Shown here piece after piece: positions 1 through 5,788 of a stretch of 6,180 bases of DNA. How positions within the stretch are numbered: position 1 is the first letter of the stretch; the number at the start of each line of letters is the position of its first letter. The notes beneath the pieces were generated by a model. It did no database searches and was not told where the DNA came from. It worked only from the letters and a program-made list of their open reading frames with translations. Position numbers and translations under genes: made by a program. This stretch comes from GCA-2723085 sp042093455 (lineage in GTDB: Bacteria > Bacteroidota > Bacteroidia > Flavobacteriales_D > Parvicellaceae). The stretch is from the NCBI GenBank assembly GCA_042093455.1, contig JBELEU010000132.1, forward strand, positions 1 through 6,180. Direction: 5' to 3'.

Positions 1-1697
1 GAGCACCTTATCATGATAATGGTGGAGTTAATAACACAGGAGAGGCAAAAGTTTATGAAGTAATAAAATCATGCCCTGAACCTTTAAGTGTAACTATAAC
101 TGAATTACCTGTTACAGCAGGACCTGACTTTTCAATTTGCGAAGGCGAAAGTTATACTTTAAGTGCTAGTGGGGGAGTGACTTATTCTTGGTCTCCAACA
201 ACTGGGTTAGATGATCCTACAAGTGCAACACCAGTTGCAACACCAACTGCAGGAACCTATACTTATACCGTTACAGGTTCAGATGCCACAGGTTGTTCAG
301 GAACAGCACAACAAGTATTAACGGTTTTGCCTAACGATGTTGCTACTTTTTCTTACTCTTCTTGTTGTTACCCATCAGATGCTACGGACCCTCAACCCAC
401 TTTTTCTGGAACTACGGGTGGTAACTATACTTCTTCCACTGGTTTGTCAATTTCCTCTACAACTGGAGAAATTGATTTAGATGCTTCAGTCCCTGGCGCA
501 TATACGGTAACATATGCGACTTCTAGTTCTAATGCATGTCCTGCTAGTAGTTCTCAAAATATATTGGTAATGAACTCAAACAATTGTAACACTGTTAATT
601 TCAATGTGACTGGTAGTGCTATAGATAATGGAAATAACAACTATCAAGTAACTCCAAACCAAAATTCTCAAGTTGGTGCTGTTTGGAGTCAATCTCCTTT
701 GAATTTAAACTACCCTTTTCATATCTCTGCTGAATTAAATTTTGGAATTAAAAATACAGATGGTGCTGATGGGATAGTTTTTGTTCTTCAAGAAAGCTCG
801 AATACTTTGACACACAATGGAGGTGGAATAGGATATGCTGTTGGTAGTTCAAATCTAAATCCTGGTTTTAACCCTTCTTTAGGAATTGAATTTGACACAC
901 ATTTTAATCCATCAACTGATCCACCTGCAACTAATTCAACTTCTAATGATCATTTAGCTATTCAATTGAATGGTGATATTGACCATTCTAATTCTTTAAT
1001 AAGTCCTGTTGACTTATTAGACATTGAAGATGGTAACAATCATCCTTTAACAATATTTTGGGATCCCAATCCAGATAATGACTTAAGCACCGTAGAAGGA
1101 GAATTGAAAGTTTATTTTGACAATCAATTAGTTGCAACTTTATCTAGAGATCTTTTAAGTGATTTTACATCTTCTAATAACGGTATGGTATATTGGGGCT
1201 TTACAGGTTCTACTGGAGGGTATAACAATACGCAAGTTGTTAATTATCTTAACTCAAGCTTTTGGTCTGGTAGAAACCCAACTACGCTTTCTGATAACAT
1301 AAATGAATGGCAAGGAGATGTCTCAAGCCCAACAGAATCAATTACTGACCCTATTGACAACACTACTCAATACTCAACAGGGAGTTGGTTTAACCCTTGT
1401 AATTGGAGTGCTAGTTTTGTTCCGGATTATAATACGGATGTCATAATTCCACAGCAAACTACTTATCAGCAACCTTCTTATATTAATCATCCATTAGTGA
1501 ATTATTTGACAATTTCTCATTTTTTTGGGGTTTTCCCTCAAGCCAGAGTGCTTAATTTAGATATGGATGCAGATGGAGATGTAGATTCTGATGATCAAAT
1601 TCAAGGCAAAGCATTTGCAAAATCCTTACAATTGGAAGGAGATGCACTTTTCTTCATTAAAACAGATGATGGTGCTGAAATTCAAGTAAAAGATTAA
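1..1697 (+). CDS. Secreted multidomain adhesin with Ig-like repeats and L-type lectin domain (5' end outside window)
   Basis: The reading frame is open from the left edge (first full codon at base 3) to a TAA at 1695-1697, giving 564 visible residues. The GTG at 177 lies mid-domain and is not a start. Domains in order, in visible residues: an Ig/PKD-like repeat (about 41-109, AGPDFSIC to VLTVLP); a second Bacteroidota-type repeat (about 111-189, with TGLSISSTTGEIDL and GAYTVTY); a bacterial L-type (legume-like) lectin domain (about 194-418) with GADGIVFVLQ and the hallmark GIEFDTH; a WxxxxNW-to-VIIP stretch common in Bacteroidota surface proteins; and an EF-hand-like Asp-rich loop (about 520-531). 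The lectin fold usually binds carbohydrate with help from Ca2+, so a role in sticking to glycans at the cell surface is inferred. No T9SS sorting domain is recognisable at the C-terminus, which is odd for such a protein. The gene ends just before a terminator. Confidence 0.88.
   Translation, partial: APYHDNGGVNNTGEAKVYEVIKSCPEPLSVTITELPVTAGPDFSICEGESYTLSASGGVTYSWSPTTGLDDPTSATPVATPTAGTYTYTVTGSDATGCSGTAQQVLTVLPNDVATFSYSSCCYPSDATDPQPTFSGTTGGNYTSSTGLSISSTTGEIDLDASVPGAYTVTYATSSSNACPASSSQNILVMNSNNCNTVNFNVTGSAIDNGNNNYQVTPNQNSQVGAVWSQSPLNLNYPFHISAELNFGIKNTDGADGIVFVLQESSNTLTHNGGGIGYAVGSSNLNPGFNPSLGIEFDTHFNPSTDPPATNSTSNDHLAIQLNGDIDHSNSLISPVDLLDIEDGNNHPLTIFWDPNPDNDLSTVEGELKVYFDNQLVATLSRDLLSDFTSSNNGMVYWGFTGSTGGYNNTQVVNYLNSSFWSGRNPTTLSDNINEWQGDVSSPTESITDPIDNTTQYSTGSWFNPCNWSASFVPDYNTDVIIPQQTTYQQPSYINHPLVNYLTISHFFGVFPQARVLNLDMDADGDVDSDDQIQGKAFAKSLQLEGDALFFIKTDDGAEIQVKD
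225..251 (+). repeat. 12-bp imperfect tandem repeat inside the adhesin gene
   Basis: GCAACACCAGTT (225-236) is followed directly by GCAACACCAACT (237-248) and a further GCA. The two units differ at two bases and encode ATPV-ATPT-A within the first visible Ig-like domain. It keeps the reading frame and is probably just a locally duplicated loop. Confidence 0.5.
882..902 (+). other. L-type lectin signature GIEFDTH
   Basis: These codons encode GIEFDTH, matching the (G/A)(V/I)EFDT(H/W) strand of legume-like lectins, in which the Asp contributes to sugar and metal binding. Together with the upstream GADGIVFVLQ (762-791) and the downstream HLAIQLNGD segment, it fixes the fold of the region at about 582-1256. 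Confidence 0.8.
1560..1595 (+). other. EF-hand/dockerin-like calcium-binding loop near adhesin C-terminus
   Basis: These 12 codons read DMDADGDVDSDD. Asp at loop positions 1, 3 and 5, Gly at 6, a hydrophobic Val at 8, Asp at 9 and an acidic residue at 12 fit an EF-hand-type Ca2+ loop. It lies after the lectin region, close to the C-terminus. Calcium binding is inferred from the residue pattern only. Confidence 0.65.
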
Positions 1698-1713
1698 CAA
1701 GGATTTATCATTC

Positions 1714-1746
1714 AAAAAAAAAGCCACTTCATTGAAGTGGCCTTTT
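1714..1746. terminator. Bidirectional intrinsic terminator between convergent genes
   Basis: A perfect 8-bp stem, GCCACTTC (1723-1730) and GAAGTGGC (1734-1741), encloses the 3-base loop ATT. Nine A bases precede it (1714-1722), so a minus-strand transcript reads the hairpin followed by nine U. On the plus strand it is followed by CTTTT (1742-1746). It sits 16 bases after the adhesin stop and 21 bases past the DUF1573 stop, so it can end both genes. The minus-strand arm looks stronger. Confidence 0.9.
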
Positions 1747-1767
1747 AGGTTTAAATTAAGTTAATGT

Positions 1768-2235
1768 TTATTCAGCTGGTGAACTTACTGGGCCTTGAAC
1801 AGGCTTAACAGGGGTTGCTGTAGCATTAGGTGCTTTAATTTCACCTTTAATTCTAATGATTTTAGTTGGTGAATTAACAGCGTTAGACTGAATGGTAACC
1901 GACTTGTTAATTATACCTATACGCTTAGTATCGTATTTTACTTTAATTTCTCCAGTTTGTCCTGGTGCAACAGCTTCTCTTGGCCATTGAGGAACTGTAC
2001 ATCCGCAAGATCCTTTTGCATTAGAGATAGTTAATGGTTCTGTACCGTTGTTAGTGAAAGTGAATACACATTCACCATTAGCGTGTTGTTCAATTTTCCC
2101 GTAATCGTGAGTTTCTTTGTCAAAAGATATTTCTGCACCGCCTATAGCAACTGCTTTTTCTTCTTGCGCAAATGTTCCGTTAAATGCAAAAGCTGTAGCG
2201 AAAATCCAGGTTAATGTTAGTATTGATTTTTTCAT
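1768..2235 (-). CDS. Exported DUF1573 domain protein
   Basis: This 155-residue protein starts with a signal peptide: KK at 2-3, a hydrophobic core to about 19, and probable cleavage at TFA|QEE after residue 23. Residues about 35-133 form a DUF1573 domain, an Ig-like beta fold related to the ASPM/SPD-2/Hydin family. Family hallmarks are FDKETHDYGKI, FTFTNNGTEPLTI, GSCGCTVPQWP with paired Cys at 77 and 79, PGQTGEIKVKYDT and VTIQSNA. A Pro/Ala/Thr-rich tail (134-155) follows. The family is abundant in Bacteroidota, is periplasmic or surface located and has no settled biochemical role. The ATG at 2235 follows an A-rich leader without Shine-Dalgarno, normal for this phylum. A TATATTTG box lies about 40 bases upstream. 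The gene lies 97 bases downstream of the thioredoxin-fold gene and ends at the shared terminator. Confidence 0.9.
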   Translation of the reverse strand: MKKSILTLTWIFATAFAFNGTFAQEEKAVAIGGAEISFDKETHDYGKIEQHANGECVFTFTNNGTEPLTISNAKGSCGCTVPQWPREAVAPGQTGEIKVKYDTKRIGIINKSVTIQSNAVNSPTKIIRIKGEIKAPNATATPVKPVQGPVSSPAE

Positions 2236-2274
2236 GATGTTGTTTGTTTTTCTTGAATTTTAAATTTCGGTTAT

Positions 2275-2282
2275 CAAATATA
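2275..2282 (-). promoter_or_regulatory. Candidate Bacteroidota -7 promoter element for the DUF1573 gene
   Basis: Read on the minus strand the site is TATATTTG, an exact match to the Bacteroidota -7 consensus TAnnTTTG. It lies 39 bases before the ATG, which would leave a leader of about 30 bases. No clear TTG -33 element sits at the usual spacing, so the promoter would rest mainly on the -7 box. In such AT-rich DNA a chance match is possible. Confidence 0.5.
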
Positions 2283-2319
2283 TTAAATGTATAGTAATGT
2301 TGGTTATACTTAAAACAAT

Positions 2320-2338
2320 AATTAGGCCAAAGCTAATT
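2320..2338 (-). terminator. Weak hairpin overlapping the stop of the thioredoxin-fold gene
   Basis: On the minus strand AATTAG (2338-2333) and CTAATT (2325-2320) can pair around a 7-base loop, CTTTGGC, and ATTGTTTTA follows. The stem is only six mostly A-T pairs and overlaps the TAG stop, so at best it is a weak terminator or a 3'-end stabiliser. It would make the DUF1573 promoter candidate more useful. Confidence 0.25.
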
Positions 2339-3826
2339 TTTAGCTGCTTTTTCTTCTTCTTTTTTCTTTTTCTCAGCAGCGTCTTTCTTTTCTTGTTCTT
2401 CTAAAGTAGTAACATAATACATTTCAATGTTTTCAAGGTGTTCTACCATTTTTCCAAGGGTTAAAGCGTCTAATCTTTTTCCGATTATTTTCTTTTCACT
2501 GTCTAGTAAGTAGACTTGAGGTGTGCTGAAAATGTCATATGTTTTTCTAAAATTTAAACTTTTTAAATCCGTCACCTTTTTTTCATACAAGTAAACTCTT
2601 GGGTTTTCATTAGCAGCAGGAAAATCAGATAAGTTAGTCCAATCAAGTTTATTTTCTGAAATAAACTTTATCCAATCTTCATTTTCTAAATTGGTTCCAA
2701 ACGCAAAAAACTCTATATCAACACCCATATCTTTGAAGTCATGGTAAAGTTTTAAAAGTTTAGGAATTTCTTTTTTGCAATGTCCACAATCTGGGTCCCA
2801 AAATAACAACAGGTTGTATTTTTGAGTGTTATCATAAAAATCAATCCAGTTTTCTTCAGTGGTGTCAGCTAAAATAATTCTTGGTGCCTTTTTTCCAATT
2901 AACAATGGTGATAGGTTGTTTGCTTTGTCACATAACTCAACAAGTTTGGTTGAATCCAACCAAAATGCTCCTGATTCATTGGCTGGGCAATAATATTTTT
3001 GAGCCATGCAAACAAAAACAGCATCCATACCCATAATGTTTGAAGTTTCGTAATTGTAAGTTACGTAGTGAACAGTGTATTTAAATAAATCACTTGTTGG
3101 ATCCATTTGATCTATTAATTTTTGAGCATGATAGCATATTGTATCCGGTTGCTGAGGAATCATTTTTTTGAAAAAATGATTTAATTTATTGTGATAAACA
3201 GGGGAGTGTACAATTCTTTTGTCAGTAACATCAATGTTGTCCCAATAATGATCCAAGAAAAACCTATATTTTAAAGTGTCGTTATTTTTTAATTCTTCAG
3301 GAAGAATTGGGTCAATTGACATGGCTAGTATTTTAGCACCCAGCTTATCTTTGTTTTCAAATACGATTTTTTGTTGAAAGGCTTTAACTTCTTTGTCTAG
3401 CGCAGTTAGTTTATCCGTTTGTTTGTTGGCTTGATATTCTTGAGCAATTTTTTTCTTGTCGTTTAAAAATGTAATGTACTCGTAAAATATTTTATTGTTT
3501 TCAGATTTTATAACTTTCATGTTGCCAATAAAGTCACTCATTTTGGTAGACATTTCAACGTCTTCTTTACTCATTATGAATTCAAAATACTTAGGTCCTG
3601 GACAAACTAAAGCATAAACTCCTTCAATAAGTTCTTTCTTTTTGAAAATTACTGTTTCATTTTTTGCTACAGCAGTATCAGCATAGTACAGTCGATCTCC
3701 AAAATAACGTGCCAAGTATATGGTATCATCAGGCATTTCATCAATGTGAAATTTTATATTTTGTTGTGCGTTTACAGTGTTGAAAACTGAAAAAAAGCAT
3801 AATAATAAAAGTGTAATGTTTTTCAT
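2333..3826 (-). CDS. Periplasmic thioredoxin-fold (TlpA/DUF5106-like) oxidoreductase
   Basis: This 497-residue exported protein has a signal peptide with likely cleavage at VNA|QQ after residue 20. Residues about 22-100 resemble the beta-rich DUF4369-type N-terminal domain of Bacteroidota thiol-disulfide proteins. Residues about 105-300 form a helical middle region of DUF5106 type. Residues about 306-465 form a thioredoxin/AhpC-TSA-like domain: GKKAPRIIL entry, LLLFWDPDCGHCKKEIPKL with the redox pair Cys347 and Cys350, and the cis-proline segment FSTPQVYLLD at Pro436. A Lys/Glu/Ala-rich tail (about 475-497) ends the protein. It probably exchanges disulfides in the periplasm; the partner is unknown. 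The CGHC motif is that of DsbA-type oxidants, while the fold context is TlpA-like, so direction of electron flow is uncertain. Mature Cys75, 231, 273, 280 and 299 are extra. The stop is TAG. The ABC permease gene ends 109 bases upstream. Confidence 0.87.
   Translation of the reverse strand: MKNITLLLLCFFSVFNTVNAQQNIKFHIDEMPDDTIYLARYFGDRLYYADTAVAKNETVIFKKKELIEGVYALVCPGPKYFEFIMSKEDVEMSTKMSDFIGNMKVIKSENNKIFYEYITFLNDKKKIAQEYQANKQTDKLTALDKEVKAFQQKIVFENKDKLGAKILAMSIDPILPEELKNNDTLKYRFFLDHYWDNIDVTDKRIVHSPVYHNKLNHFFKKMIPQQPDTICYHAQKLIDQMDPTSDLFKYTVHYVTYNYETSNIMGMDAVFVCMAQKYYCPANESGAFWLDSTKLVELCDKANNLSPLLIGKKAPRIILADTTEENWIDFYDNTQKYNLLLFWDPDCGHCKKEIPKLLKLYHDFKDMGVDIEFFAFGTNLENEDWIKFISENKLDWTNLSDFPAANENPRVYLYEKKVTDLKSLNFRKTYDIFSTPQVYLLDSEKKIIGKRLDALTLGKMVEHLENIEMYYVTTLEEQEKKDAAEKKKKEEEKAAKN
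3158..3181. repeat. Perfect 11-bp inverted repeat inside the thioredoxin-fold gene
   Basis: AATCATTTTTT (3158-3168) and AAAAAATGATT (3171-3181) are exact reverse complements separated by TG. The minus-strand codons spell HFFKKMI, and Phe-Phe-Lys-Lys written with T- and A-rich codons makes such a palindrome easily. No U-tract follows it, so it is not a terminator. Confidence 0.6.
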
Positions 3827-3935
3827 ATTGTAATATATTCATTGAGCATAATCAAATGCTGTACCAAAATTCAAAAAAAAATATTGTTTACGTACTAATT
3901 TTAACATTTTTTAAATAATTATTATTGGGCTGTAT
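3827..3935. other. AT-rich gap between permease and thioredoxin-fold genes
   Basis: This 109-base gap has no ORF and no clear terminator for the permease gene. It carries an A9 tract at 3873-3881 (T9 on the minus strand). The minus strand has GAATTTTG and GCATTTG near the gene start, which only partly match TAnnTTTG. A promoter for the thioredoxin-fold gene is plausible here but cannot be placed with confidence. Confidence 0.4.
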
Positions 3936-5138
3936 TTATTTGGTTGAAAAATCGGATAATTTCTTGTTTAAATTTTGTCTGTTTAATAGTATAAATAGAA
4001 TTAAAAAAAGAAGGAATATTAGCAATGTTAACGGATCAATCATTTGATTGGTTGCCAATTGAAAATATTTATTCAGTTGCTGACCAATTATAAATTCTCC
4101 CAAAATGGTTAATAATAGACATGTGCCAAAAATTATTACATATGTTTTTTGAAGAGTTTTTTGAATAGCTTTCGCAATAATTGTATTGGAATAACCAATT
4201 AACATTAACTTTTTTATTTCATGTTTAGCTTCATAAAGTACCATTTTGGTATAAAACAGAATAAGAAGTATTCCTTGAATTATAATTATCAAGCATATTA
4301 TTAGTTGATAGGACAATACCCCACTAGCTAATTTTTGAATGATATTTTCTTTCAATATGTTTTTGTTTGTAGTTAGGTTATTTGCTGAAAGGTATTTTTC
4401 AATAGATGGATCCTGAGCATTTGCAGTGCTTATGATTACTCTGTTAACTTGTCTTTCTTCATTGCTTCCAAACATTGTATTTGTATAATCAAGGAAGCTT
4501 TCAGGTACCATAATGCTGTTTATTTTTGAAGATAAACCAGCTATTTTACCTATGTAAGTTTTTCTTTTGCCATTTCCGTTGACATGTAATTTAAATCTAA
4601 TTTTCTTGATGATGTTTTCGCTTATCTGAGGAGCATTAACACTAACAGCTATTCCGAAGTTGTAAGCATCTAAATAATTTTGAGGAAGTACAACAGGAAC
4701 TGTTTCAGTTGTTGTAGACCAATTCCAGTCATCAGCTTCTACATCAATGAAATTTGAAGGTATAGATTCAAAAAATGCCAAGGTGTAAAACCCAGGAAGT
4801 CCAGTTTGCTGATCGCCTATTTCAACATAAACCTGATAGTTGCAAGATTTAAATGAAGCCATGTCTTTGACAAATGCATTGTTAGCTAAAGATTTTAAAT
4901 CGTTTTCAGAAAATGTGTTATTGGTTGTGCTTAGAATGGATAAATCTGGAACTTTTTTTGAAATAACAATAAAGTCCTCATTTATGGATGAATCATTTTT
5001 TTGTGTTATGGATTGAATGTCAAGATACAATTCAATGCTTAGTAGCATTATGGTTAGGCCTAATATTGAGCCAACCATTGAAATTAATTTTGATTTCTTG
5101 TTGTTGTGATGTTTAATTACTTTAAGTATGGTTTTCAT
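3936..5138 (-). CDS. ABC transporter permease, FtsX/MacB-like, four membrane segments
   Basis: This 400-residue inner-membrane protein has the FtsX/MacB/LolCE topology. TM1 lies at about 18-40 after a basic cytoplasmic start (KHHNNKKSK). A periplasmic domain at about 41-272 contains DDWNWSTTTETVPVVLP and NYLDAYNFGIAVSV. TM2 (about 277-297), TM3 (332-352) and TM4 (368-386) follow. The loop after TM2, EIKKLMLIGYSNTIIAKAI, resembles the coupling-helix region of FtsX permeases, which touches the ATPase. Family members usually act by mechanotransmission, moving lipoproteins or other substrates from the periplasmic side; the substrate here is not evident. The ATG overlaps the ATPase stop in an ATGA, indicating translational coupling. 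The whole permease is one copy of the fold, so a homodimer with two ATPase copies is expected. The stop codon is not followed by a convincing terminator. Confidence 0.85.
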   Translation of the reverse strand: MKTILKVIKHHNNKKSKLISMVGSILGLTIMLLSIELYLDIQSITQKNDSSINEDFIVISKKVPDLSILSTTNNTFSENDLKSLANNAFVKDMASFKSCNYQVYVEIGDQQTGLPGFYTLAFFESIPSNFIDVEADDWNWSTTTETVPVVLPQNYLDAYNFGIAVSVNAPQISENIIKKIRFKLHVNGNGKRKTYIGKIAGLSSKINSIMVPESFLDYTNTMFGSNEERQVNRVIISTANAQDPSIEKYLSANNLTTNKNILKENIIQKLASGVLSYQLIICLIIIIQGILLILFYTKMVLYEAKHEIKKLMLIGYSNTIIAKAIQKTLQKTYVIIFGTCLLLTILGEFIIGQQLNKYFQLATNQMIDPLTLLIFLLFLILFILLNRQNLNKKLSDFSTK

Positions 5139-5776
5139 AGTCGAAGTAATTCTAGGTTATTGAAGGAGTGGTTTTCACCTAGAGAAGTGATAACTAATCC
5201 AGCATTTTGTTCTTTAGTGATTTGATCAATTAGCGCAGAAGCTTTTTCTGTGTTTTCTTTATCAAGGTGAGAGAAGGGTTCGTCAAGAAATATCCAATCA
5301 AAAGGTTGCAGTAAAGCTCTTACAATTGCTGTTCGTTGTTGTTGACCTAGAGATAATTTTTCACATTTTTTATCTATAAAATCAGAGATATCTAGATTTT
5401 CAAGAAATGAAATTATTTGTTTTTCTGTTCGGTGATGAGTTAGTTCATTTTTTAACATTAAATTCTCCCAAACAGTTAAAAAAGGAATTAATTCTAATTG
5501 TTGAGGAACTATACTAAGGTTTTCTTTTCTATAATTTACCCATTTCTCGTGGTTAAAAGTTAAAGAGCTATTCCCGTTCAATGTTAATTGTCCAGTAAAG
5601 TCGTTTCTTGTTCCGTAACAATACGAAATAAAAGTGCTTTTTCCCTTACCAGACTTTGATTTTACAATGTACTTTTTTGAGCTTTCTAGTAGAACATCCT
5701 TTCCCCATATTTCAGATTTTGAAATATCAGTACCAGCTAATGGCTTAGGAATAATATTCTTCAGTTCATAATTCAA
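5135..5776 (-). CDS. ABC transporter ATP-binding protein with divergent motifs and TTG start
   Basis: This 213-residue cytoplasmic ATPase drives the permease that overlaps its end. Visible motifs are Walker A SKSGKGKST (40-48; Lys46), Q-loop VPQQ (Gln92), signature LSLGQQQR (141-148), Walker B WIFLDE (161-166; catalytic Glu166) and D-loop SHLD (169-172). It resembles LolD/MacB-type ATPases but is slightly short. Three departures from consensus stand out: the first Gly of Walker A is Ser40, the signature is LSLGQ not LSGGQ, and the position expected for the H-loop His is Ser199 (VITSLGE). Start choice: the frame is open only back to the upstream gene's TAA at 5789-5791. No ATG lies between that stop and Walker A, and the next Met is residue 107. 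TTG at 5776 gives the usual ELKNI N-terminus. No Shine-Dalgarno is visible. Confidence 0.87.
   Translation of the reverse strand: MNYELKNIIPKPLAGTDISKSEIWGKDVLLESSKKYIVKSKSGKGKSTFISYCYGTRNDFTGQLTLNGNSSLTFNHEKWVNYRKENLSIVPQQLELIPFLTVWENLMLKNELTHHRTEKQIISFLENLDISDFIDKKCEKLSLGQQQRTAIVRALLQPFDWIFLDEPFSHLDKENTEKASALIDQITKEQNAGLVITSLGENHSFNNLELLRL
5774..5776 (-). promoter_or_regulatory. TTG start codon of the ABC ATPase gene
   Basis: Plus-strand CAA at 5774-5776 reads TTG on the minus strand. The codons from the preceding stop are TAA CAT TAT TGG CAA TTG AAT TAT GAA, so TTG is the only standard start in frame upstream of Walker A. A nearby ATG (5769-5767) is out of frame and would give only ATG AAC TGA. 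Confidence 0.75.
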
Positions 5777-5788
5777 TTGCCAATAATG

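Noticed and set aside
177..179. GTG at 177 as the start of the adhesin gene
   Set aside because: The frame is open to the left edge and the codons before it encode the first half of the same Ig-like domain, so it is an internal Val.
225..251. Tandem repeat as a phase-variable switch
   Set aside because: The unit is 12 bases, present in only two imperfect copies, and gain or loss would keep the frame.
3158..3181. Inverted repeat as an operator or terminator
   Set aside because: It lies mid-gene, has a 2-base loop and no U-tract, and is explained by Phe-Phe-Lys-Lys codons.
5767..5769. ATG near the ATPase start as the true start codon
   Set aside because: It is out of frame and gives only Met-Asn before a TGA stop.
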